Assembly: GCA_946479745.1 (NCBI GenBank) | Contig: CAMLGZ010000002.1 | Span: forward strand, 62,001 to 126,000 | Length of the DNA stretch: 64,000 nt | From: an uncultured Pseudoxanthomonas sp. | GTDB lineage: Bacteria > Pseudomonadota > Gammaproteobacteria > Xanthomonadales > Xanthomonadaceae | Direction of reading: 5' to 3' | Shown: piece by piece, positions 1-7,326 of the stretch | Layout: each line of letters starts with the position of its first letter | Position numbering within the stretch: position 1 is the stretch's first letter | Notes under the pieces: generated by a model | Told to the model about the DNA's origin: nothing | The model's database searches: none | What the model saw: only the letters and a program-made list of their open reading frames with translations | Position numbers and translations under genes: made by a program

Positions 1-293
1 AACAATACCGGTTGATCGGGTACGGCCATGCCCGATTCGGCGGCGTGGTCGGCGTAATTCAGGCCGACGCAGATGAACTTGCCGATCCGTCCTACTGCTG
101 CGCCCACCCGCACGCCCTCGGCGACCAGAGGCAAGGAAGCGATATCCAGCGCACGGAGCTTCTCCAAACCGGCCGCAGTAAGGCTCTCGCCAGCGATGTC
201 GTCGACGACATCGCCGAGGTCGCGCATCCGTCCTTCCTGATCCAGCAATCCGGGACGTTCCTGCCCGGCCGGTCCGTAACGCAACAATTTCAT
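1..293 (-). CDS. Fumarylacetoacetate hydrolase-family protein, N-terminal part (probable 2,4-diketo-3-deoxy-L-fuconate hydrolase)
   Basis: Only the first 97 codons are inside the window; the gene runs off the left edge. The protein starts MKLLRYGPAGQERPG and contains CVGLNYADHAAE, the typical entry motif of the FAH fold. The ATG has a good ribosome site (AAGGAGA, about 8 bases upstream). In Xanthomonas the last step of the oxidative L-fucose pathway is hydrolysis of 2,4-diketo-3-deoxy-L-fuconate to pyruvate and lactate by an FAH-family enzyme. The next genes upstream supply the preceding steps, so that role is inferred here. The family also includes ureidoglycolate lyases and fumarylpyruvate hydrolases, and the catalytic region lies outside the window. 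Confidence 0.8.
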   Translation of the reverse strand, partial: MKLLRYGPAGQERPGLLDQEGRMRDLGDVVDDIAGESLTAAGLEKLRALDIASLPLVAEGVRVGAAVGRIGKFICVGLNYADHAAESGMAVPDQPVL

Positions 294-319
294 CGTAGTG
301 TCTCCTTCTCTTTCATTCT

Positions 320-1066
320 TCAGTTCGACCAGCCGCCGTCGATGATGTGGGTTTGTCCGGTAGTGAAAGAGGACTCTTCCGAGGCCAGATAGACCACCAG
401 CGCCGCGATTTCCCGAGGCTCCCCCAGCCGACCCATCGGCTGACGATCGATGAAGCCCTTCCACACCGCTTCCTGGTCGCCGCCCAGCGCGGCGACGCGC
501 TGGGAAAGCGAAGGGGTCTTGATGGTTCCCGGACAGATGGCGTTGCAGCGCACGCCCTGGGTGACGTAATCGGCCGCAATCGCCTTGCTCAAACCGATCA
601 CCGCCGCCTTGGTGGTGGAATAGGCGAACCGGTTGGGAACACCTTTGATGCTCGAGGCGACCGAGGACATGTTGATGATGCTTCCCCGGCCTTGCGCCAG
701 CATGCCCGGCAGCACTGCGCGGCACAGCGAATACATGGCGTCCACGTTGATCGCGAAGGAACGCCGCCATGCCTCCGGATCGCAATCGAGAATGCTGCCT
801 TGATGCACGTATCCGGCGCAGTTGAAGAGCACGTCGAAAGCGTCCTGTGCGGACACCAACGCATCGATGTCCGTCGGATTGGTGACGTCCAGAACACGTG
901 TTTCGATCGAGCCTGACCCCGCCGAAAGCGAGGCCAAGGCCTGCGCATCGATATCGGTGGCCAGCACCCGCGCTCCTTCACGCGCACAAGCCAATGCGCT
1001 TTCGCGGCCGATACCTGCGCCGGCGGCAGTGATGAGGCAGCGCTTTCCCTGCAGACGGCCGCTCAT
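320..1066 (-). CDS. SDR-family 2-keto-3-deoxy-L-fuconate dehydrogenase
   Basis: A 248-residue classical short-chain dehydrogenase. It has the N-terminal cofactor motif TAAGAGIG, the NCAG-type motif (FNCAGYVHQG), a catalytic Ser in NMSSVASS, the YSTTK active site (Tyr, Lys), and a C-terminal IDGGWSN. The start MSGRLQGKRC was chosen because it gives the family's usual length; the frame stays open a further 62 codons upstream, over the next gene's end. By family and neighbourhood it oxidises 2-keto-3-deoxy-L-fuconate to the 2,4-diketo compound with NAD. It lies 26 bases ahead of the FAH gene in one minus-strand operon. Substrate assignment rests on context, since SDR sequences alone do not fix it. 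Confidence 0.85.
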   Translation of the reverse strand: MSGRLQGKRCLITAAGAGIGRESALACAREGARVLATDIDAQALASLSAGSGSIETRVLDVTNPTDIDALVSAQDAFDVLFNCAGYVHQGSILDCDPEAWRRSFAINVDAMYSLCRAVLPGMLAQGRGSIINMSSVASSIKGVPNRFAYSTTKAAVIGLSKAIAADYVTQGVRCNAICPGTIKTPSLSQRVAALGGDQEAVWKGFIDRQPMGRLGEPREIAALVVYLASEESSFTTGQTHIIDGGWSN

Positions 1067-1124
1067 CGCGCAACCGTCTGAAGAGGAGTTGAGAGTCGAG
1101 ACATCGTTTTTCTCCAGCGATTCA

Positions 1125-1973
1125 TTAGTGGGATTTCCGCTCCAGGCGATAGAAGCGCTGGGCGTTGTTGGCGAAGACGTCTTCCTGGTGGCCTGCGGCC
1201 AGACGTCCCACCAGCGCTTTGGCCAGCTCGAACCAGTGCAGGTAGTCGGCAACGGCGGTCAACACGGGCCAGTCGCTGCCCCACATGATCCGCCCGGGCC
1301 CGAAGCTGGCGAATAGATGCGATACGTAGGGTTCGATGTCTGCCGCCGAAGCCGAGCGCCCCGCTTCGGACAGCAGTCCGGACAATTTGCACATCGCGCC
1401 GGTCTGCCCGGCCAGGCGTGCGATCTGCTGCGCCCAGTCGTCGAATCCATCGCCGGCGATATCCGGTTTTCCGGCGTGGTCGAGTACGGCCCTCAATCGG
1501 GGATGACGGCGCAGCCGCTCGGCAAGCGCTGACAAGTGCATAGGCGCCACCAGAGCATCGAACGACAGATCGTTGGCTATCAGCGCATCGAATGCGGGAT
1601 CCAGGTCGGGTTTCAGCAGCCATTGCGTGTCCGGAATATCCTGGATCATCGGCCGCAATCCTTTCAAGCGACCTTGTGCGGCACGACAAAGCGAGGCTAT
1701 CTTCTGCGGCGCATCTTCGGCTTCGAAGTCGATCCATCCGACTACGCCTGCGATCACGGAGTGCTGGCGCGCAAGATCGAGGAGGTAGTGGGTTTCGGCT
1801 TCGGTCGCCGCTGCCTGGACCAACACCACCGACTCGATCCCGCATGCCTTCAATGCCGCATCGATGTCGCTCGGAGCGAAATCGCGATACAGCGCGGAAA
1901 GTTCAGGCGTCAGCCACGAATAGTCGCCGCGCGAGAGCTGCCAGAAGTGCAGATGCGAGTCGACGATCCTCAT
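1125..1973 (-). CDS. Amidohydrolase-family L-fuconolactonase
   Basis: A 282-residue amidohydrolase-2 family protein. The metal-binding start MRIVDSHLHFW is followed by a TIM-barrel sequence with conserved WGSDWPV near the C-terminus, where the family carries its last catalytic Asp. Its ATG overlaps the stop of the upstream aldo/keto reductase as ATGA, so translation is probably coupled. The expected reaction is hydrolysis of L-fucono-1,5-lactone, the product of L-fucose dehydrogenase, to L-fuconate. The next enzyme, L-fuconate dehydratase, is not in the window and probably lies beyond the left edge. Other lactonases of this family act on galactarolactone or rhamnonolactone; fucose is preferred because of the neighbours. 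Confidence 0.85.
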   Translation of the reverse strand: MRIVDSHLHFWQLSRGDYSWLTPELSALYRDFAPSDIDAALKACGIESVVLVQAAATEAETHYLLDLARQHSVIAGVVGWIDFEAEDAPQKIASLCRAAQGRLKGLRPMIQDIPDTQWLLKPDLDPAFDALIANDLSFDALVAPMHLSALAERLRRHPRLRAVLDHAGKPDIAGDGFDDWAQQIARLAGQTGAMCKLSGLLSEAGRSASAADIEPYVSHLFASFGPGRIMWGSDWPVLTAVADYLHWFELAKALVGRLAAGHQEDVFANNAQRFYRLERKSH

Positions 1974-3001
1974 GGCGTTGTCGACCAATCCTGCGTCAAT
2001 CCTTCAGCGCGAAGCTGTCGCCAGAATTCTGCAGGCACTTGCGCACGGTGTCGCAGCGAAGCACTTGCCGCTTCTTCCGCGTTGCGCATTCCGGCCACCA
2101 CGCTGGTCACGGCGGGATGGGCCAGGGGAAACTGCAAAGCGGCTGCGCCCACATCCACGCCATGTTCCGCGCCTATGGCATAGATCCGTTGAGCGCGTTG
2201 CAGGACGTTCGGTTCCACCGGTGCGTAGTCGTAGGTGCTGCCCGGCGCCCGCGCATCGCTCATCAGACCCGAGCTGTACGGGCCCGCCACCAGGATGCCG
2301 ACGTTCCACGCCTGCGCTTGCTGCATGATTCGTTGCGATGCGTGTTGTTCCAGCAAGGTATAGCGGCCGGCCAGCATCACGCAGTCCAGCGGAAACAACG
2401 GCATCAGTTCGACTGCGACGTCTTCTTCGTTGACGCCGATGCCGATGGCGCCGCATGCGCCGGAGGATTTCAGCTCCGCCATCGCCGGCAGCGCTTCGTC
2501 CAGCGCTTGCCGCAGCATGACCGGATGACGGTCGCCGTGGGTAAGCCGACCGATGTCATGCAGCAGCAGGATATCGACATGGTCGGTTCCCAGCCGCTGC
2601 AAGCTGGATTCGAACGAGCGCATCACTCCATCGCGGCTGTAATCGAACTCGGCTTTGTAGCCGGCTACGGCGAAGCCTTCCTGACCTGGCTGGCGGGTCG
2701 TGTCTTCATGAATCCGTCGCCCGACTTTGGTGGAGATACGGACGGTGTCGCGGCGCACGCCCTCGAGTCCCCGACCCAAGCGGGATTCGCTCAGGCCATA
2801 GCCGTAATACGGCGCTGTATCGAAAAAACGGATGCCCTGTTCAAGTGCGGTGTCTATCGCCCGCATTGCTTCGTCGTCAGTCACCTCGGTGTACAGATTG
2901 CCGATAGGCGCTGCGCCGAAGCCCAGCACAGGCAAATGGATGCCGGTGGCGCCCAGGCGGCGCTCTGCGATTTCGATGGCTGCAGACATCGTTCGCTTCA
3001 T
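1970..3001 (-). CDS. Aldo/keto reductase, probable L-fucose (D-threo-aldose) 1-dehydrogenase
   Basis: A 343-residue AKR (beta/alpha)8 barrel. The tetrad is visible: Asp and Tyr in FFDTAPYYGYG, Lys in STKVG, and His in LLLHDIG. The family member closest in layout is the L-fucose/D-threo-aldose dehydrogenase group, which oxidises the sugar at C1 to the lactone with NAD(P). It is the first gene of the minus-strand fucose operon and overlaps the lactonase by four bases. A second ATG four codons in (MSAAIEIAERR) is equally possible as the start. The two GH29 fucosidases at 24.3 and 30.3 kb would supply its substrate. Pyridoxal dehydrogenases share this fold and cannot be strictly excluded. Confidence 0.83.
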   Translation of the reverse strand: MKRTMSAAIEIAERRLGATGIHLPVLGFGAAPIGNLYTEVTDDEAMRAIDTALEQGIRFFDTAPYYGYGLSESRLGRGLEGVRRDTVRISTKVGRRIHEDTTRQPGQEGFAVAGYKAEFDYSRDGVMRSFESSLQRLGTDHVDILLLHDIGRLTHGDRHPVMLRQALDEALPAMAELKSSGACGAIGIGVNEEDVAVELMPLFPLDCVMLAGRYTLLEQHASQRIMQQAQAWNVGILVAGPYSSGLMSDARAPGSTYDYAPVEPNVLQRAQRIYAIGAEHGVDVGAAALQFPLAHPAVTSVVAGMRNAEEAASASLRHRAQVPAEFWRQLRAEGLTQDWSTTP

Positions 3002-3503
3002 TGCCTGGCAAATCGCAGCTGCAGCGGCAAGGACTTCTGGTTACGGACCATGGATCCGGGCATGGTGTCCCCTCCCAGGGAGTTAGAACCGTAGCGACGC
3101 TTGGACAGATAGCTTCATCTACCCTACAGACACTATCATTTCATATACGAATTTACAGCTCATATTTAAATAACACAAACTAAAGCGCATTATGCACAGC
3201 AAAAATAGCATTCAACCAATTGATATTTATGCACTTATATGCGCCTTTCCATCGGATCGACCGCCAGCAGGAGCTCCGAGATCGACGCGTACTCTCGGCG
3301 GGCAACCAACAACCCGACTTTCTGCTTCCGGTCTGCCTTTGGCCGATAGCAGAAGTTCGATGCAGAAAAATCCCAGTAAGTTCTCTCACTATCGATGACG
3401 GCCGGCGAAGATAGTGAGCATGCGCACTATTGAACGACAGCCATAAACCTTCAACGGCGTTCACTGCCATACCAACGCCCACCACTTCTTGCGAGTAAAG
3501 CTC
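3002..3503. other. Divergent control region between the fucose operon and the mannose isomerase gene
   Basis: This gap holds no convincing gene. It is AT-rich at 3110-3240. It contains TTCATATACGAA (3140-3151), nearly identical to a perfect palindrome upstream of glk, and a 9-base inverted repeat CTCACTATC/GATAGTGAG (3385-3393 and 3410-3418, 16-base spacer) about 85 bases before the isomerase start. Both are plausible regulator sites, but no regulator can be assigned from sequence. Confidence 0.5.
3385..3418. promoter_or_regulatory. Inverted repeat, candidate operator or hairpin
   Basis: CTCACTATC at 3385-3393 is matched exactly by GATAGTGAG at 3410-3418, with a 16-base GC-rich spacer. It sits in the intergenic region upstream of the mannose isomerase gene. 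It could be a protein-binding dyad or a leader hairpin. There is no T-run, so it is not an intrinsic terminator. Confidence 0.4.
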
Positions 3504-4724
3504 ATGAGTTCCGACGTTTCCGACCGGCAGAATTTCCGCACCGAAGATTTCCTGCGTGCGCACATCGCCAAGACCATGGCGTTCTACCACCCGCGGGCCA
3601 TCGATCCGGCAGGCGGGTTCTTCCATTACTTCCGCGACGACGGCACGGTCTACGATGCATCGCACCGCCACCTGGTCAGCAGCACGCGTTTTGTCTTCAA
3701 CTATGCGATGGCCTACCGCGAGTTCGGCAATGCCGAGTACCTGGACGCAGTGAAGCATGGCTTGCGCTACCTGCGGGAGGTCCATCGCAATCCGCTCACG
3801 GGCGGCTATGCCTGGACTCTGCGCGATGGGCGGGTGGAAGACGACATGAACCACTGCTACGGCGTGGCTTTCGTGCTGCTGGCTTATTCCTGCGGATTGA
3901 AAGCCGGCCTGGAAGAGGCGCGCGGCTGGATGGATGAAACCTGGGCCTTGCTGGAGCGCCATTTCTGGGAAGCCGAGTACGGCCTTTACAAGGACGAAGC
4001 GGATGCGAACTGGCACTTCAGCGACTATCGGGGACAGAACGCCAACATGCACATGTGCGAAGCGATGCTGGCTGCTTTCGAGGCCAGTGGCGAGCGTCGC
4101 TACCTGGATCGTGCGCTGACCCTGGCCGACCACATGACCCGGCGACAGGCCGCCAAGGCCGAGGGTCTGGTGTGGGAACACTACGACACGCAATGGAACA
4201 TCGATTGGAACTACAACCTCGACAATCCCAAGCACCTGTTCCGTCCGTGGGGATTCCAGCCCGGCCATCAGACCGAATGGGCGAAGCTGCTGCTGATCCT
4301 GGACGGTCACCTGCAAGCGCGCGGCGCCCCGGAAGCCTGGCTGCTGCCGACTGCGCGGCATCTGTTCGACACCGCGGTCTCGCGCAGCTGGGACCAAGCG
4401 CGCGGCGGGCTCTATTATGGTTTTGCGCCGGACGGCCGCGTCTGCGACGACGACAAGTATTTCTGGGTGCAGGCCGAATCGCTGGCGGCGGCCGCGCGGT
4501 TGGCGGTGCGCAGCGGCGACGCCGGTTACTGGGACTGGTACGACCGGCTGTGGGACTACGCCTGGAAGCATTTCGTCGATCACCGGTATGGCGCATGGTA
4601 TCGCCTGCTGGATGCGGACAATCGCAAGTACAGCGACGAAAAGAGTCCGGCCGGAAAGACCGACTACCACACCATGGGCGCGTGCTACGACGTCCTGCAC
4701 GTACTGCGGCAATCGTCGCCCTGA
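3504..4724 (+). CDS. AGE-family sugar isomerase (probable D-mannose isomerase)
   Basis: A 406-residue (alpha/alpha)6-barrel protein of the N-acylglucosamine 2-epimerase family. Family signatures include FYHPRAIDPAGGFFHYF near the N-terminus, NHCYGVAFVLLA, RGQNANMHMCEAMLAAFE (a family His in the centre), PGHQTEWAKLLL, and DYHTMGACYDVL at the end. The start MSSDVSDRQNF was preferred over a TTG five codons upstream. Within this family the sequence looks more like the mannose isomerase/YihS branch than the GlcNAc epimerases. Context agrees: two mannosidase families and a fructokinase lie in the same island, giving mannose to fructose to fructose 6-phosphate. Cellobiose 2-epimerase is the main alternative. 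Confidence 0.8.
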   Translation: MSSDVSDRQNFRTEDFLRAHIAKTMAFYHPRAIDPAGGFFHYFRDDGTVYDASHRHLVSSTRFVFNYAMAYREFGNAEYLDAVKHGLRYLREVHRNPLTGGYAWTLRDGRVEDDMNHCYGVAFVLLAYSCGLKAGLEEARGWMDETWALLERHFWEAEYGLYKDEADANWHFSDYRGQNANMHMCEAMLAAFEASGERRYLDRALTLADHMTRRQAAKAEGLVWEHYDTQWNIDWNYNLDNPKHLFRPWGFQPGHQTEWAKLLLILDGHLQARGAPEAWLLPTARHLFDTAVSRSWDQARGGLYYGFAPDGRVCDDDKYFWVQAESLAAAARLAVRSGDAGYWDWYDRLWDYAWKHFVDHRYGAWYRLLDADNRKYSDEKSPAGKTDYHTMGACYDVLHVLRQSSP

Positions 4725-4773
4725 GGAGAGTTCCAAGCGCTCTGCCCTTCGTGGAGGGCAGTCCAGTGCCCGG

Positions 4774-5856
4774 TTATCGGTCGCTCTGGACGGAAGGCGC
4801 GCGCGGACGATGCGGCGCGGTTGATCCACGCACCACCAGCTGCGGCAGGAAGCCCTGGTTGCGCAGCAGCGTCGGCTTTTCGGCAGAGGCGCGCTGGCGC
4901 AGGCCGGCGATCAGCAGGCGCGCAGCTTGTCTGGCGATGCTTTCGGTGGCCTGCTTGGCAGTAGTCAGCGGCGGCCACGACTGACGCGAGAACGGGCTGT
5001 CTTCGAAGCCGGCGATGGAAAGTCCGTACGGCACGTCAATGCCGGCGGACTTCGCCGCGGCCAGCACACCGGCGGCGATCTCGTCGTTACTGCCGAAGAT
5101 CGCAGTCGGCGGCTCGTGCACCGCGAGCAGGCACCGCGCTCCACGGAAGCCGTCGTCGAAGGTGTAGTCGCCAGACACCACCAGGTCCTTGTCGATTGCG
5201 ATGCCGTAATCCTTCAACGCCTTTTCGTAACCGGCATAGCGCTCGCTGCTGGAACGGTGTTGCGGGCCGCCCCACAGAAATCCGATGCGCTGGTGGCCGA
5301 GCTGGATCAGGTGCTCGGTGATTTCGTAGGCGGCATTGCGGTCATCGACATAGATGCACGGCAGGCCGTCGTCCGGGTCCTCGGTTGCGGCGACGATGCG
5401 CACCAGTGCGATGCCGCGTGCGGCCAGCGCGTCGACCAGATCCTTGCGTTCGGACATCGGCGCGGTCAGCACCAGCCCTGCCAGGCGGGAGCGCTGCACG
5501 AACTCGGCCAGTTCGTCGGCCAGCAGCGGCGAAGTCGAGTCCACCGGCTGGATCTGCAGGCCGAAGCCGGTCTCCCGGCAAGCGGCGAGCACGCCCTTCT
5601 GCATCGCGATGATGTGGTACGGGTTGGGGTTGTCGTAGACCAGGCCAATCACGAACGACAAGCCGTTGCGCAGGTTGCGCGCGGACGGGTCGGGTTCGTA
5701 GTCGAGCTCGGCGATCGCCTGCGCTACCCGCGCGCGCGTGGCCTGCGCCACCGACGGTTCGTTGTTGATCACCCGGGACACGGTCTTCAACGAGACCTTG
5801 GCGCGTTCGGCGACGTCTTTGATGGTGCATCTGCGCGTGGTGGCTTGCGTTGTCAT
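4774..5856 (-). CDS. LacI-family transcriptional regulator (first of two)
   Basis: A 360-residue repressor. The N-terminal helix-turn-helix (CTIKDVAERAKVSLKTVSRV, residues about 10-29) and the hinge region are followed by a type 1 periplasmic-binding-like effector domain (LIQLGHQRIGFLWGG, IFGSNDEIAAGVL). The start MTTQATTRR has a good ribosome site (CAGGAAA, about 6 bases upstream), while the open frame extends 37 codons further without support. It faces the mannose isomerase tail to tail and diverges from glk. A perfect LacI-type palindrome lies about 110 bases upstream of its start, so self-control and control of glk are likely. The effector is unknown; a sugar released from the glycans is a reasonable guess. 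Confidence 0.9.
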   Translation of the reverse strand: MTTQATTRRCTIKDVAERAKVSLKTVSRVINNEPSVAQATRARVAQAIAELDYEPDPSARNLRNGLSFVIGLVYDNPNPYHIIAMQKGVLAACRETGFGLQIQPVDSTSPLLADELAEFVQRSRLAGLVLTAPMSERKDLVDALAARGIALVRIVAATEDPDDGLPCIYVDDRNAAYEITEHLIQLGHQRIGFLWGGPQHRSSSERYAGYEKALKDYGIAIDKDLVVSGDYTFDDGFRGARCLLAVHEPPTAIFGSNDEIAAGVLAAAKSAGIDVPYGLSIAGFEDSPFSRQSWPPLTTAKQATESIARQAARLLIAGLRQRASAEKPTLLRNQGFLPQLVVRGSTAPHRPRAPSVQSDR

Positions 5857-5965
5857 AGCGTTTCCTGGTTCACCTCGTTCCGCCTGCCGCCTTACGCCCG
5901 TTACCGGCCTTTTTTGACGTCGATAAATGCGCTTTGATGATTGTGCAATGCCGCACGTTCGACGC

Positions 5966-5981
5966 ATTAGAACGTTCTAAT
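5966..5981. promoter_or_regulatory. LacI-type operator, perfect 16-base palindrome
   Basis: ATTAGAACGTTCTAAT is a perfect dyad with the central CG typical of LacI-family sites. It shares the frame TTAGAnCGnTC(T/C)AA with sites at 6099-6114 and 27115-27130. It lies between the divergent lacI-type gene and glk. Confidence 0.7.
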
Positions 5982-6098
5982 AGGCGAAAATACCAACAAA
6001 ATTGGATGTAATCCAGGACTTTTCATATATGAACAGGTGTTTCTGTTGCTTATGTGAGCTCTTTAGCAGAAACCAGTGACAAGTCATTGACATCGTTG

Positions 6099-6114
6099 TT
6101 TAGATCGATCCAAA
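6099..6114. promoter_or_regulatory. LacI-type operator upstream of glk
   Basis: TTTAGATCGATCCAAA, centred on CG, lies about 70 bases upstream of the glk start. Its reverse complement matches 15 of 16 bases of the site just before the second LacI gene (27115-27130). That supports a common regulator or overlapping regulons. Confidence 0.72.
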
Positions 6115-6182
6115 CTCGAATCAACAAGCCAGATTCCCGCCGGGTTTCATGGCGGATGCGGGGGCATTGGAGTGTGTTCGCA

Positions 6183-7187
6183 ATGATTGATCCACGCACA
6201 ACGGGTTCACTGGTGAACGGCAAGCCGTTCCTCGCTGCGGATGTCGGCGGCACCCACGCGCGCCTGGCCCTGGTGCGTGCCGGCGCCACCGCCGGGCGGC
6301 CGGTCGAAGTGCTGGCATTCCACAAGTACGACTGCACCGACCACGGGTCGCTCGTCGACTTCATTGCCGATTTTCTTGCCACACACGACGGCCGCGGCGT
6401 GGACCGTGGGGTGGTCGCCAGCGCCGGTTACGCACTGGACGACGGCACCGTCATCACCACCAATCTGCCGTGGCCGCTGTCGATCCGTGAGACCCGTGAG
6501 CACCTCGGCTTCGCCGACCTGCGTCTGGTCAACGATTTCGAAGCCGTGGCCTATGCCGCGGCCGCCCTCCCCGCCGCGGAAACCACCCGTATCACCGGAC
6601 CGGACGAAGCCCTGGCTCGCGGCCCGGTGCTGGTGCTGGGCCCGGGCACCGGTCTTGGCGCTGCGTTGTGGATTCCCCATGGCGAACGCCCGTTCGTGCT
6701 GGCCACCGAAGCCGGCCAGGCCTCGCTGGCGGCCAACAACGAACTCGAACTGGCGCTGCTGGCGCAACTGTTGAAACAGCATCCGCACGTGACCATCGAA
6801 CGCGTGCTGTCGGGCCCCGGCATTCTCAATCTGTACACCGCGCTCGCGGCGCTGCGCGGCGCGAAACCGCTGTTGTCCACACCAAGCCAGATCACTACGG
6901 CGGCGCAAGCCGGCAATGACGCGCTCGCGCGCGAAACCCTCGAAGTTTTCTGCGGCTTCCTGGGCAGTGTGGTCGGCGACATGGCACTGACCTACGGCGT
7001 GCAAGGCGGCATTCGCCTGGCCGGCGGCATCCTGCCGCAGATTCGCGACTTCCTGCCGAACAGCGACTTCGTCGCGCGCTACCTCAACAAGGGACCGATG
7101 CGCGCTGCGCTGGAGCGAATTCCCGTGCGTCTGGTCGAGCACGGACAGCTGGGCGTGGTCGGCGCAGCGCATTGGTATCTGCATTAG
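6183..7187 (+). CDS. glk: Glucokinase
   Basis: A 334-residue hexokinase-fold kinase of the proteobacterial Glk family. It phosphorylates glucose (possibly related hexoses) at O6 with ATP in the cytoplasm. Visible motifs are the phosphate-1 loop LAADVGGTHARLAL, LVNDFEAVAYAAA with the catalytic Asp, the GPGTGLGAAL loop, and the C-terminal GGIRLAGGILP. The start MIDPRTTG follows GGAG by 10 bases; the open frame extends 43 codons upstream but without family similarity. The next gene is the TonB receptor, 139 bases on, and the two may be co-transcribed from the operator-bearing promoter region. Its place in this island suggests it handles sugars taken up after glycan breakdown. Confidence 0.92.
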   Translation: MIDPRTTGSLVNGKPFLAADVGGTHARLALVRAGATAGRPVEVLAFHKYDCTDHGSLVDFIADFLATHDGRGVDRGVVASAGYALDDGTVITTNLPWPLSIRETREHLGFADLRLVNDFEAVAYAAAALPAAETTRITGPDEALARGPVLVLGPGTGLGAALWIPHGERPFVLATEAGQASLAANNELELALLAQLLKQHPHVTIERVLSGPGILNLYTALAALRGAKPLLSTPSQITTAAQAGNDALARETLEVFCGFLGSVVGDMALTYGVQGGIRLAGGILPQIRDFLPNSDFVARYLNKGPMRAALERIPVRLVEHGQLGVVGAAHWYLH

Positions 7188-7326
7188 GGAACAGAAGTTT
7201 TTAGCAATCGCAACACCACAGACACGGAGGGGGCGCATCCGGCGCCCAAGACGGAAATCACGGAGCGACACAGCTCGGCAACGACACAACCACCGCAGCA
7301 TCCAACAGATTGATCGGGAGAGTGGC

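Larger units (their letters stand above)
5857..6182. other. Divergent promoter region between the lacI-type regulator and glk
   Basis: No gene is seen. The region contains two LacI-type palindromes (5966-5981 and 6099-6114, listed separately) and a perfect 12-base palindrome TTCATATATGAA (6022-6033). Its near copy lies at 3140-3151, upstream of the fucose operon. The AT-rich stretch around 5980-6060 is where promoters for both directions would be expected. Confidence 0.55.

Noticed and set aside
1592..3094. A 500-codon plus-strand open frame across the lactonase and aldo/keto reductase genes
   Set aside because: It lies antisense to two genes with clear family motifs and shows no domain of its own.
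7228..7244. Small GC hairpin between glk and the TonB receptor gene
   Set aside because: There is no T-run after it and the stem is short; not convincing as a terminator or riboswitch.
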